A stretch of DNA of 64,000 nt. It comes from Isoetes taiwanensis. Its lineage: Eukaryota; Streptophyta; Lycopodiopsida; Isoetales; Isoetaceae. A program made the position numbers and the translations under genes. Shown here in pieces: positions 1 to 10,425 of the stretch. The notes under the pieces are model-generated. The model was not told the origin of the DNA. It saw nothing but the letters and a program-made list of their open reading frames with translations, and searched no databases. How positions within the stretch are numbered: position 1 is the stretch's first letter; each line of letters opens with the position of its first letter. The stretch spans positions 7,509,012-7,573,011 of the forward strand of contig JAJEKV010000046.1 in the NCBI GenBank assembly GCA_021234155.1. The letters run 5' to 3'.

Positions 1-79
1 GCTGGTCGTTTCGATGTGAAGACAAAGCAATAAGAAGCAAGCAAGATGAATAGGAAACGAGAAACAAAAGCAGAGTAAA

Positions 80-1077
80 GAAGAAAGAGCAGAGTTAGGT
101 ATCCGGCATTTTGATGCCTAATGTTTGATGCGCATAATTTTTCTTCCCCTCCAAAAAGAAATCAATGAAGAGCATAACAAAAGCTATGATCTCATACCGA
201 TATTAGCAACAATGGACTCTGCCAGCAAGAAAAATCGAGAAGACAAGAATCCAGAGGACAAAAGTTTTGATTGGTAACAACATCCAAAATGGCGCACTCT
301 AAATCTTATTTAGTACGTCCACGTCCAATACAACACCAAAATCATAGGAAAACCATGCCAAAAGCAGATAAAACTAAAAAAAAAAACATTATTATCTTTG
401 GATATTCTTGCAGTTTATATTGACCAATGTGAACTTGCTAGATGTGTATCTCGAATACATGTGTCCAAATGACCTCAATTCTACCATGTATAGAATCTCA
501 TCCTGCAATTGGGTTTATGCAAATGGCCTCATTGTACTGTATATAGAATCTCATCCCAAAGCAGTATGCAAAGGTCTCGGAATACATGTGTCCAAATGAC
601 CTCAATTCTACCATGTATAGAATCTCATCCTGTAATTGGGTTTATGCAAATGGCCTCATTGTACTGTATATAGAATCTCATCCCAAAACAGGGTGTATGC
701 AAAGGCCCTAAAGTAATGATATTTAGTTTTTTCACAATGTTTGTTGTGCAAATGCAACATTTACAAAGGAGATCTGTATCCTTTGTTATTCAGGTTCATC
801 AGAAGAATAATTTAATTTTGGATGCAAACCTTTCAAGTATGTGAACATCTTCATTAGAGGTGTAACACAAAAGCAATAGGCCCTACTAAGAGGTTGCATG
901 CCAGAACACAACATGAGCCTGGCAAATATTGTAATTACTATCCATGCTTTTATGTTTTTTGCAGATATTTTCATTGAGGCGAAGGAAGAACTGATATGAC
1001 CCTGCCTTTGTATGTCTCCAAATAGCCAAATTGGCAGAGGATGTATATTTTTTTGCAAAATTGGTCCTCTTAAAGAC
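80..1077 (+). repeat. Left copy of a ~0.9-1 kb direct repeat flanking the Crypton-like element
   Basis: This stretch is nearly identical to 4807-5682. The left copy is longer mainly because of an internal tandem duplication (454-690). Both copies start at the motif gaagaaagagc and end at cctcttaaagac. No coding capacity is convincing in either copy. They are not LTRs: there are no TG...CA ends, primer site or polypurine tract. They may be a host tandem duplication into which the transposon inserted, or part of a composite element. Confidence 0.85.
454..690 (+). repeat. Two-unit tandem duplication, period about 127 bp
   Basis: The block starting 'aatacatgtgtccaaatgac' occurs at about 455 and again at about 580. 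Each is followed by the same text about 'ctaccatgtatagaatctcatcc'. The right-hand flank copy (5190-5300) has only one unit, so the duplication arose after the two flanking copies separated, or one unit was lost on the right. Confidence 0.8.
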
Positions 1078-1095
1078 CAATTTAAGAGGACCAAT
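1060..1095 (+). other. Perfect 15-bp stem, 6-nt loop inverted repeat
   Basis: The arms are 1060-1074 (attggtcctcttaaa) and 1081-1095, its exact reverse complement, around the loop gaccaa. A partial third arm (ttaagagg) follows. The hairpin sits where the left direct repeat ends and is absent from the end of the right copy, so it marks the boundary between the direct repeat and the 74-bp DNA preceding the transposon's left terminus. Confidence 0.7.
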
Positions 1096-1151
1096 TTAAG
1101 AGGCCGCCAGGGGTTTCTTCCAGGAAACCTCCTGCGACCGGAGTTTCCCTC

Positions 1152-1178
1152 CGTAACTTTCTAGACCCTGAAATTTCC
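1152..1178 (+). repeat. Left terminal inverted repeat
   Basis: It starts cgtaactttctagaccctga and pairs with 4781-4807 in inverted orientation at 26 of 27 positions. The mismatch is the t at the eleventh base. Similarity stops sharply after aaatttcc. Confidence 0.8.
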
Positions 1179-1969
1179 CCTTTCCGACGCCACGTCAGTT
1201 TTTTTCTCTCTCTTCTGGCCGGAGCTATGGCGCCGGAGCTATGGCGCTAGGTTTCTGCATCGACGTTTAGTTTCTGGTTCGGTTCAGGTGGTTTGGTACA
1301 CAAATTTTAAGCTTCGTTTTCTTGTAGCGGCTCATTTTGCAGAAGATCTGTTGAAGATTACAGATCTGTGGCGATTTTGTGTGATTCGGCTGTTCTTGGT
1401 GTTGGCGCTCGTCTTCTATTGTGAATTTTTGGCGGTTAGTGTGGTTGTGGAGCTGTATTTCAGTGATCTTTGTCAAGATTTCTTAAGGTGCGAACTCTAT
1501 TGCTTGGAAGAGGTCACAGTGAAGTTTTTATCGAAGTTTCTTTGCTTGTGGAGGTCTGTTGTAGCAATCTTGGCGAAAGTTTGTTGCACTGAAGATACTT
1601 CAAACAAATATTCTTCAAGCTAGCAATATTTTCGGTATTTCCTGTCTTGTAGGTTTTTGTTTATGACATATTGTATGTTTTAGTTTAATCCTTGTCGATT
1701 CTTTTTCAGGTTACAGGTTATTTCTTGTAGGCACTACTTGCAGTGCAGTATTTTCTTTCTTGTTTTTTCAATGGCAAGTGGTGCTAGTGATCTAAGAACT
1801 GTTGCTAACTGCAGTTCTTATTCAAGTTCTTATTCGAGTGGAAAATTTCAGGTCTTGAAGGTAAGTTTCAGTTTTTATTCGAGTTGTTTTCTAAGTTATT
1901 TTCAGTTCTTATTGGAGTGTTTTCTAAGTTGTTTTTTTTTTTTGACAGGTTATATCAGTAAAGGTTGTA

Positions 1970-4394
1970 GTGTTGTTATGGATGATCTTTCTTAGTTTTC
2001 ACATCGTTCCTAATGGAGATTCTAGTTATCCTTGTAGTGATATGGATTCTGGTAAGTCTGGTCAGATTTCTGAGGTAGGAGAACCGAGTTTCACTTTGGA
2101 TCCAAGTTTGGAAGGTGGCTTTGAAGATGTTCAAGATCTGGATGCATTCTTAGATGCAAATATTACAGATGAACAACAAGCTTTTATGGAAGAAATATCC
2201 AAGGAACCATGGTTTGATGAAGATTACAAGGTTCCTGATAATGATACGGTGACAAAGGTTGCAGATGAGATTATGGATGAAGAATCTAGCAGGTTTCTGC
2301 CCCTTGATGCTAGCATTATGCATGATGTGTACCATGGCGGCAGGGATCGGTCTGCAAAGGCGACCAATTGGGCCCGTGGTAAGTTCGATGAGTGGAGACG
2401 ATTTGCAAACATGGATACTTCTATTCCTATAGAAGACCTGCCTTATCCTGCTCTAAATGAAATGCTGGTGCGCTTTCTCATACAAACAAAGAAAAATAAC
2501 GGCCAAATGTATCCTGCGAGCAGGTATGATGATTTATCTTGTTCTTTTATTTTTTATATTAATTACTTTAATGTGTAATCTATTTTCCTCTTCATGTTTT
2601 GTAGTTTTAAATAATGCATTTCAAGACAATTGGGCCGGATTGTGAGGAAGAAGCGAGGAGATGATAATGGAAGAGGCGGGTGTTGAAGTTCCAAAGTTTA
2701 ACATTGTAACGAATCCTATGTTTTCAAGAGCTCGAAGGCATTTATTGGTGCGGTGAGACGGGGGCAAGGCGTCTTTGGGGTTGGGACAAGGAAAAGGAAG
2801 GCTCGAAATAACTTTTAGACTTGAGGCAGTAATGTTGGCAGACCCAGAACATCAAGTAACAGATGTTCATGGGTTACAGAAAAGATTATGCTACTATGTG
2901 GTCACGCGTTTCGGTATTAGAGGTTACAAGGAACTTCATGCTACAATGGATTGTGATTTCAGCTTAGGAAGTGATAGCTATGGTGAGTTTGTTGCCTACC
3001 ACGAACGAGTAAGCAAAATTGGTCATCTTGTCACAAAGTTTGATAAACAGCATTTTAGACCAATGTCACGGACTCATGAGGAGGACTTTGTCTTTACTTA
3101 CAAGCGGTATTTGTTGCATCTTCCACCAAAGGAAGGGTCTGAACCTCGTAGTTTCTTTTTGCAGCCTATCACTCGCCCGTCTAAAGTGGTAAGTGTTTAA
3201 TTCTGTTTAATTCTTTTTTCTTGCAAGTTTGTTACATTTATTTATTGTGTTATTTGTCTAGGTTTGGTACCAGAAAGGCCCTGTTGGTACTAATAAAATT
3301 CGGTCATGGTTAAACGTCATGGGTAGTCTTCTGAATGATAGCACAATATCTAACAAGAGTGGCCGAGTCACTACCGTATCAAGGTTGTCTTTGGCTGGCG
3401 TCCCTCCAGAAATTGGATGTTTAGTTACTGGCCACAAACGCATTGAGTCGTACCAAAAGTAAGTAATATATTCATGTTCGTCTCTGTTTTTGTATCAATT
3501 ATCTTCACTAATGTTTTTTATCTAATGTGTAGATATGACAGAACAAAAGAGCTCCAAGTTAATGCGTGTATGAGCATTTTGGCTTGTCCGTTTGATAGTG
3601 ATGGTAATGTAAGGACATATAAACAAGTTTTGAACGAAGAGATTGCAAAGAAGCGGTCAGTATGTAATCCAAAACCTTCTACTATTGACGTGCAACCAAT
3701 TGTTCCTGTTTGCGATTCTGTTCAAGTTGACAATCTTTGCGACATAGTTGTGGTAAGTTTTTTATTTTGATTTTTTGTTTCTCGTATTTTGATTCTTTGA
3801 TTCTGATGTGTCTGATTCTTTGTTTCAGAAAAAAGCAAGATTGGATGACACAATATGTGAAAAAGACTCCGCAATTATGGTATTTATTTTGCTTATTTCA
3901 ATTTCTTTGTTTCGTTATACTGATTCCTTCGTTCTGCTTTATTTAGCAAGAACAAGCTTCTAGCGATCTGATGCAAGTGGATTCGGACCAAGTTGTTTCT
4001 ACTAGCAAGGTATATCTTTGTTTATTTCTATCTAGGTTTTTTTAGTTCAATTTCTGTTAGATTTATATATTTAGGATTTTGTATTGCACTGCAGGGAAAG
4101 GAGTTAATTAACAGTACTAGTACTGATGGTGTTCATAATGTCCATTTTGATCCGGAGATCGATAATGACTTCTGGGATGAAGTTGAAAGGCAATATCCGC
4201 AGATAAATGGATTAAAGATCGTGGATTCAACCATAAACAATACTGGAGGGCAGTCTTTTATGGGTGCTACAAATAATAATTGTAGTTTCTACAATTATAA
4301 TCTCCCAGACCCAACAGTCCTTGCAGGTATGTTTGCTGAGGTGATGAAGCACGCAATGCAAAAGTGTAATGTCGATGGTCAATCTTCTTCATAA
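1970..4394 (+). pseudogene. Tyrosine recombinase of Crypton/DUF3504 type, spliced, disrupted
   Basis: Predicted strand-exchange enzyme acting on DNA. Exon blocks are bounded by good splice sites: 1970-2523, 2605-3188, 3262-3458, 3533-3752, 3829-3879, 3947-4009 and 4095-4394 (stop TAA). Exon 1 gives an acidic leader and a SAM-like core-binding region (WARGKFDEWRRFANM ... LNEMLVRFLIQTKKNNGQMY). Exon 2 has the first catalytic Arg (FGIRGYKEL). The third exon has the second box, with SGRVT for the usual H-x-x-R (Lys replaces His) and the GH of TGHKRIESY; the next exon completes the nucleophile context YQKYDR. The C-terminal exons are low-complexity polar. Exon 2 contains in-frame stops near 2612 and a frame change near 2750-2775, so the copy is probably dead unless those are sequencing errors. 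The family call rests on motif order and the R...KxxR...H...Y pattern; exact intron use is inferred. Confidence 0.75.
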
Positions 4395-4502
4395 TTTCAG
4401 TAATTTTGAAATGTAACTGATATGAGACTGTGACCAGCAAATTTGGTTCTACTAGTATGAGGAAATTTGGAATTGTGAATTGTGAACAGGTATTCCTGAA
4501 GA

Positions 4503-4745
4503 CTAGTGATATTTTGGAATCACTATTTTGGCATTGTAATCAAAACTTGACTGTAATGAAATTTTGGCACTGTAACTGTAATTTGATTGTAATTTGATTG
4601 TAACTGTAATTTTGGTAACTGTAATTTGACTATAACTTAACTGTAATTTTGGAAACTGTAACTGTAATTTCACTGACTGTAACTTCACTGACTGTAATGA
4701 AAACTTGGTGGCGCTACTAAATCGCCACCAGAAACTTGGTGGCAC
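4503..4745 (+). repeat. Low-complexity TAACTGTAATTT minisatellite in the element's 3' end
   Basis: Repeated short blocks such as actgtaatttgattgtaa and taactgtaattttgg occupy 4550-4700, followed by the repeated phrase aacttggtggc (4705-4745) with an inverted gccacca between. This lies between the recombinase stop codon and the right terminal inverted repeat, where subterminal binding sites would be expected. No function can be read from it. Confidence 0.6.
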
Positions 4746-4780
4746 AAAGTTACCTAAAAAAAAAAAGGTCTGAAAACTTA

Positions 4781-4807
4781 GGAAATTTCAGGGTCTTGAA
4801 AGTTACG
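4781..4807 (+). repeat. Right terminal inverted repeat
   Basis: It begins ggaaatttcagggtcttgaa and is the inverted partner of 1152-1178. The last base is also the first base of the right direct-repeat copy. Confidence 0.8.
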
Positions 4808-5682
4808 AAGAAAGAGCAGAGTTAGGTATCCGGCATTTTGATGCCTAATGTTTGATGCGCATAATTTTTCTTCCCCTCCAAAAAGAAATCAATGAAGAGC
4901 ATAACAAAAGCTATGATCTCATACCGATATTAGCAACAATGGACTCTGCCAGCAAGAAAAATCGAGAAGACAAGAATCCAGAGGACAAAAGTTTTGATTG
5001 GTAACAACGGTCCAAAAATGACGCACTCTAGAAATACTATTTAGTACGTCCCAATGAATACAACACCAAAATCATAGGAAAACCATGCCAAAAAGCGTAT
5101 AAAACTACAAAAAAAAAACACTGTTATTATGCTAGATATTCTTGCAGTTTATATTGACCAATGTGAACTTGCTAGATGTGTATCTCGAATACATGTGTCC
5201 AAATGACCTCAATTCTACCATGTATAGAATCTCATCCTGTAATTGGGTTTATGCAAATGGCCTCATTGTACTGTATATAGAATCTCATCCCAAAACAGGG
5301 TGTATGCAAAGGCCCTAAAGTAATGATATTTAGTTTTTTCACAATGTTTGTTGTGCAAATGCAACATTTACAAAGGAGATCTGTATCCTTTGTTATTCAG
5401 GTTCATCAGAAGAATAATTTAATTTTGGATGCAAACCTTTCAAGTATGTGAACATCTTCATTAGAGGTGTAACACAAAAGCAATAGGCCCTACTAAGAGG
5501 TTGCATGCCAGAACACAACATGAGCCTGGCAAATATTGTAATTACTATCCATGCTTTTATGTTTTTGGGAGATATTTTCATTGGTGAAGGAAGAGCCTGA
5601 TATGACCACCTTTTGTATGTCTCCAAATAGCCAAATTGGCAGAGGATGTATATTTTTTTGCAAAATTGGTCCTCTTAAAGAC
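4807..5682 (+). repeat. Right copy of the flanking direct repeat
   Basis: It matches 80-1077 with scattered substitutions and small indels and lacks the internal 127-bp duplication. After 5682 the sequence diverges into unrelated DNA. Confidence 0.85.
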
Positions 5683-6663
5683 ACTAAGATTACAAAAAGA
5701 GCATATTGCAGGTTTTGAAGCAGAAACTTAATTGAAAGCTTTCTCTCTAATTCTACGTATGTTCCAGCTAAGATTGTATCTCAGAAAATGAAAATACAAG
5801 CCTGTTGTACATGCGTGCAATCTCTACCAATAGACATGCATATTTCTTCGTCTTTAAGGGTGTCAAAAAGTAGGAATCCTTTTGGCAACAAGCACCTTGG
5901 TTAAATGATGACATCCTAATGATAAAAGTAAAAGTATAAAATTCAAAACATTTGAGTTGCAAAGGAATTAGTGGATTGAAAGGCCAATGGACTTCAATGT
6001 TGGTCATGATTTTTTGTTCTCTTGCTATGTGTCTGACCTAAAGACGTGTGCTTCATATTAAAAGGAACTAACTGGATGTAATATCATTCTTTTAGGTTCT
6101 TAACTAAATGTTCAACAAAATCTTTTGTGTATCTATAGAGAAATAAGAGGCATTATGTCATGTAGGGCCAAAACTTCAATGTAATGTCCTTGACGCTTCA
6201 AGGGTTACAACATGAAGTATGAAGTGACGTGTTTTACTATAACATTCATTACTGATGTGACTACTTGGATTAGTTCTTCTTAAAAACTTTATATAAACGA
6301 AGATAATTCTCTTTCTATATATCAATAGGTATCTTAAAAATGACCATTTTTTTGGATGAGAAACCTTGCATATTAACAATTTAGGGGTTTTGGCACATGC
6401 CTATCTTCTTGGGTGCTTATTATGGACTAATGGTAATTGTATTTGGATGTCCATGTGCTAGGATAATTGTCCTCAATTCAAGATTGCTAAACTATTTCCT
6501 TTGCAACTCTAGCAAGGCAATCTGCTTATGCCTACTCCTTCATGGTTGCCTATATCAAAATTGCAATATCATCTCCCGTCTTCCACACCCCCCTTTCAAA
6601 TGTAGCAAGGCAATGCACTTCTATCTACCTCTTCATAGTTGGCTGTATTCAAATTGTACTCAA
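5683..6663. other. Unassigned AT-rich DNA, possible Helitron body
   Basis: I recognise no coding region or RNA gene. The right end is a Helitron-like terminus (6664-6692), so part of this stretch may be the body of a non-autonomous Helitron; no 5' TC end could be picked out. Confidence 0.3.
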
Positions 6664-6692
6664 GCCCGGCAACGCCGGGCATCCATAACTAG
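6664..6692 (+). mobile_element. Helitron-like 3' terminus (hairpin plus CTAG)
   Basis: A GC-rich hairpin gcccggc-aac-gccgggc (6664-6680) is followed 8 nt later by CTAG (6689-6692) and a host T, the layout of Helitron 3' ends (hairpin, then CTRR|T). The same 15-nt string AGCCCGGCAACGCCG plus ATAACTAGT recurs on the minus strand at 25943-25976. No RepHel protein is in the window, so any element here is non-autonomous. Confidence 0.55.
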
Positions 6693-6765
6693 TATAAGGT
6701 AAAAGTCTAGGACTAGGATTTTTAACTGGTGCAACTCTTTCACAGAAATATCAAAATTTTGCAAC

Positions 6766-7300
6766 TTACATGCCCACCTTTGAATCTTTGGTTTGTTGGT
6801 GTTTTTTTCCAAATAGCAATCCTATGGGATTCTGCTTCATGTAGACCATAACCTTACTATTCATGATCAAATGTCCCTGTTTGTTGATGAGGAACATGAG
6901 GGCAGCAGCACTTTTTTCCATTCGAGGGTACCTTTCTTGATTCTTGGACCATCGCTTGCTAGCAAACAGAATAATGTGCTTCTCCTGCAGAATTGCTAAT
7001 CCTATAGCTTTTTTAGTTACTGTAATATATATTTTTAATGGCACATCCATGTTTGGTTTCTTGAGCAAGGTAGCCTTACATATAGAGGAAATTAAAAAAT
7101 CAAAAGATTCTGGACACTCAGATGTCCACTTAACAGGGATATATTTACTTTCAGACTTGAAGAATTTGCCTATTCTAGTCAACTTAGAGATAGGGCTTAT
7201 AATGTGAGCGAAATTAGGTACATACATTATAAGGAAACTGGTCATACCTATAAAACTTTTTACTTGTTTCAAATTTTTAGGGGGTGCTAACCTTTTGAGG
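6766..7300 (-). pseudogene. RT connection and gypsy-type RNase H, 3'-truncated
   Basis: After GVNLNPKKCIFVS and the connection motif (KRLAPPKNLKQVKSFIGM) the sequence continues into a gypsy RNase H with degenerate residues (IYITVTKKAIGLAILQEKH; YPRMEKSAAALMFLI). The usual first catalytic Asp of the D-A-S motif is not evident (TVTKKA). The element ends after GKKHQQTKDSKVGM; no integrase follows, and 6693-6765 shows nothing related. Confidence 0.65.
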
Positions 7301-7985
7301 GCCTCGACCTTGTTTTGTGCAACTTGGATACCCTTGCTGGAAACTTCATGTCTCAATAATTGCCCTTTTGAGGAAACGAATATACATTTCTTTGGGTTCA
7401 GGTTGACTCCAGAATCTCTGCACAAGGAACATAATCTTGCAAGTAATGCCAAATGGTTAGTAGAGCTAGATCCTAGGCAAAGATCATCCAAATAGATTCT
7501 AAGCTCTTGGCCAGACATAGTTAGAAAATGACATCCATGGCCCTTTGAAAAGTGGCTGGAGCATTCATCAGACCAAATGGCATCCTCTTCATAGCATAGG
7601 TGCCCCAAGGAGTGATAAATGCAGTCTTTGGCTGATCCTCTTCTTTAATACTAATCTGGTTGAACCCTGAAAATCCATCCAAAAAAGAGTACATATCCTT
7701 ACCAGCCACAACATATAAAATTTCTTCTAAAAAAGGCAGGGGGTAACAATCTTTTATGGTGGCCTTGTTGAGATCTCGATAATCTATACAAATCCTTAAT
7801 GCCTTTTTTTTTTTTTCTCTTGGCACAATGCAAGACACCCATTCAAACAAATCCCCTACAAAAAGAGTCCTTTGCTGACCATTCTTTGAGATAATTACCT
7901 CACTAGTCAAATTTTCTTGAGTTGTGTTGATGACTAGAATAGGACAAAGCTCCTTAACCTCATCATTATCCAGTTCATCTTCAGA
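7300..7985 (-). pseudogene. Reverse transcriptase domain of the dual-RNH element
   Basis: RNA-dependent DNA polymerase. Motifs run in order: LRICIDYRDLNKATIKD, YSFLDGFSGFNQI (first catalytic Asp), FITPWGTYAMKRMPFGLMNA, and the YLDDL box after a frame change at about 7521. The catalytic aspartates are kept. The N-terminal finger region usually found before EWVSCIVP is short or missing, and the aRNH linker runs almost directly into it. Confidence 0.8.
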
Positions 7986-7989
7986 TATG

Positions 7990-8492
7990 GACCCTTCAGT
8001 TAAATGTGACATAAGAGTCTCTCTACATAAAGCATCAGCTTCACCATTTTGCTCCCTTGGTATGTGAGTGATCTGCCAAGATGTAAAATGTGCAAGCAAT
8101 CCCATGACAAGGTTTTTCTGTGCCTCCATATCAGCGTGTTTGGTCTGGTATTCTCCATTAATTTGATTACATATTAGCTGAGAATCCCCAAAAATAAAAA
8201 TATGAGAGATTTCCATAGCTTTAGCTTTCTAGAGCCCTGCAATCAAAGCTTTATATTCTGCTCCATTAGAGGTTATTTGGGGATAGATATGCCATACCTT
8301 AGCCAAAAGTCTGCTAGAAGAATCCTTCAATATGGCAGCAGAGGCAACAATATTTAATTTTGTTGAAATACCACCATCAAACCATAACTGCCCAGTCTTG
8401 CCTTGCTGAGTAGTAGAAGGTGTACATTCTATAATTAGAGGAATAGCATCATATTGTTGTACTAAAGGAGCAGGTATTCTATAATGTCCCAA
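7990..8492 (-). pseudogene. Additional archaeal-type RNase H domain (aRNH)
   Basis: It degrades RNA in RNA-DNA hybrids. The catalytic set is visible: D in LWFDGGIS, E in NGAEYKALIAGL, D in IFGDSQLICNQING, and the final D in NGEADAL. This pattern matches plant dual-RNH gypsy elements (Tat-like aRNH) rather than the gypsy RNH found at 6766-7300. One stop codon (near 8228) splits it. It lies upstream of the reverse transcriptase, whereas in well-known Tat elements the extra RNase H follows the first RNase H. Confidence 0.75.
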
Positions 8493-8502
8493 TGGTTCTT
8501 GT

Positions 8503-8519
8503 TCTATTCTATTCTATTT
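8503..8519 (-). repeat. Short (AATAG)n array inside pol
   Basis: The plus strand reads ttctattctattctatttt between the protease and the extra RNase H. It introduces stops in the pol frame. The same pentamer occurs at 15520-15570, 27573-27601 and 44072-44090. Confidence 0.7.
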
Positions 8520-8599
8520 TAATGAAATGTAACTCTTTGCTTGAATCAAGTAATGCTTCTTGGTTGTACAACGTGGCCCTTTGAATACCATTGGAGATA

Positions 8600-9097
8600 G
8601 TGCAAATTCCTCGAGACCAAATTGGCCTGGCATCAACAGTAGCCATCCACTTCTTCAAGCAGAAGATCATAGATATCTGTGTCATCTCCCATATTTTCAA
8701 AGGCCACAACAATGAAGTTAGCAGCTACAGTTATTCCTTTGGTGTTGACAGGGACTTTGGTAACTACCCCAACAAGAGATATTTTGGCATTATAAAAAGA
8801 CTTCAATAAGACAGAGGACTTCTCATCTACCTTGAGACCACACTTTTTCATAACATGATAAGGCATAATGTTCAAAGGAGATCCCCCATCTAGCAATACA
8901 TTTGAGAAGATAAAGCCTCCCAAAGTAGCTGAACAGCTGAATGGTCCAGGATCTTCCTCATTCTGGGCTAAAATGGAGTTAGTAGCATCAGTAAAGTTGA
9001 CACATGCTACTGATTCATGAGAGGCAGTCTGTTGTAATAATCTTTTTCTATAACTAGGAGCAATTTTTAACAAAGTAAATAAATCTACATTTACCAT
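8600..9097 (-). pseudogene. Retroelement aspartic protease domain
   Basis: It cleaves Gag-Pol. The active-site loop reads LLDGGSPLNIMP (D-G-G-S in place of D-S/T-G), preceded by ATLGGFIFSNV and followed by hydrophobic strands and a C-terminal LGRP-like segment just past the frame change near 8633. The domain has about the normal length and its reading frame is open over 8633-9097. The preceding 9333-9091 segment (HTRSMNDTNKQVESSESAAR) links it to the knuckles. Confidence 0.7.
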
Positions 9098-9439
9098 CTA
9101 TTCTTAGAGTTCTTAAGTAAAACATCTACTTCATCTAGATCTTGATCTTTCTTACCATACTTTTGAATTGGTGGTGGAGCTATATCTCGGGAAGGTATCT
9201 TTTCGACAGCAGTTGATGGAGGTAATGTCCTGGCATCTCTGGCAGCTGACTCACTAGACTCAACTTGCTTATTGGTATCATTCATGCTTCTGGTGTGCAC
9301 CACCATGATCTCTTCTACTTTATGCTTGTACAAACCTTATAGAGGTACTTGGTTCAGTAAATCTCACAGCCAGATTTGATTCTGGTTTCTTTTCCTTTTC
9401 CTGTTTTGCAACAGATTCTTTAACAGAGCATTTGAGGTC

Positions 9440-10425
9440 AGTATGGCCTATCTCTTTACAAAAAGCACAAACATGACATTATCTTCCAAAGTGACCTTTC
9501 CTATTACATTTAGGGCAAACCCTCCAATAGCAAATATCTGAAGGATGTGAAGTTCTAGCACAATGAATGCATTCTGGATAAACTCTGCCCGCCCTAGATG
9601 TTTTGAGCTCAGCTAATTGTTTGGTAACTTCAGCTAAAGCATCTGTTACCTTAGATAGATCTGCCTTGACCTCTGAGTTCTTGGTGTCAGACTCCTCTTC
9701 TTTAGCATTCTTCTTGTTCTATCAGTGGCATCTGGATAAGAGGGATCATGATGAGAGATATTGTGTTTTTCAGGCAAAATAGAAAGCATTCTAGTGAGTT
9801 CAGTAGTCTTGGCAAAGACTTTGTAGATAGAGTCAAATCCCTCAGCAGCTTGAATCTTGATCAGTTTCCTTTGAATTTCAGGTCTAGGAGCTAACCCTTT
9901 GATAAAAGATGACACTAAGAAAAGAGTAGGAATAGGAACTTGGCTCTTTTGGCATCATGTAGGTGCTGAATCTTTCTTTGTATTGGTTCACACTTTCACC
10001 TGTACGAATAGAAAAAGAATGCAGTTCATTAACGAGGTCTTGAGGGGTAGCTAACTTACCAAATCTGTCCAAGAATTTGTTAACAAGGTCATCCCATTGG
10101 AAACTCCCATACGTTTTTCATATATCAACCAAGCTCCAGCCTCATCTCCTTCCTTAAAGCATTTCTCAAACTCGGACAACTTACAACCCTTTTTGTGGCC
10201 ATAATCTCTGTAATATTCTTCAAATACTCTCATAAAATGATTAGCATTCATACTTGAATCAAAAGTAGGCAAAGGAACTGGAACATTTAATTCAAATTGG
10301 TAAGGCATGCTTGAAAGCAAGCTACTTGAGAGGTTTTGAGGCAAAGGTCTGTCTCTGCAATGTTCTGGTGCCTCAGCTTCCTCCATGTGATTAGGATCAC
10401 CAGGTACTCTCTGTTTAGGAGACAT
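9440..10425 (-). pseudogene. gag polyprotein fragment with three zinc knuckles
   Basis: Structural protein that packages element RNA. It starts MSPKQRVPGDPNHMEEAEAP at 10425. Typical plant gag capsid text follows in three frames (ANHFMRVFEEYYRDYG; FLDRFGKLATPQDLVNELHS; SSFIKGLAPRPEIQRKLIKI). Downstream, 9600-9440 encodes CX2CX4HX4C-like knuckles (CIHCARTSHPSDIC, CPKCNRKGHFG, CAFCKEIGHTDLKC). Frame changes near 10060 and 9900 and a stop between knuckles two and three break it. Without the indels it would read into the protease segment. It is one of two gag copies here; the 12.1-12.5 kb fragment repeats its 3' end. Confidence 0.75.

Larger units (their letters stand above)
1152..4807 (+). mobile_element. 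Crypton-like tyrosine-recombinase transposon with terminal inverted repeats
   Basis: The 3.66-kb segment is bounded by 27-bp inverted repeats: 1152-1178 beginning cgtaactttctagaccctga, and 4781-4807 in reverse complement, with one mismatch. It contains one spliced gene whose product has the core-binding and catalytic domains of DUF3504/Crypton-type tyrosine recombinases. The right terminus abuts the right direct repeat exactly (sharing one g), whereas 74 bp separate the left direct repeat from the left terminus. No short target-site duplication is evident. Cryptons are classically described as lacking inverted termini, so the TIR assignment to this element is inference; an unrelated TIR element carrying or capturing the recombinase gene is the alternative. 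Confidence 0.65.
6766..10425 (-). mobile_element. Ty3/gypsy-type retrotransposon internal region, gag to RNase H, dual RNase H
   Basis: On the minus strand the order is gag with zinc knuckles, protease, archaeal-type RNase H, reverse transcriptase, then the usual gypsy RNase H, ending abruptly at about 6766 with no integrase. No LTR pair flanks it, so it is a truncated copy. Reading frame is lost several times (about 10060, 9900, 9470, 8228, 7521), but each domain keeps its key residues. Confidence 0.8.

Noticed and set aside
80-5682. An LTR retrotransposon made of the two ~0.9-kb direct repeats
   Set aside because: The repeats lack TG...CA ends, primer site and polypurine tract, and the internal gene is a tyrosine recombinase of Crypton type without reverse transcriptase.
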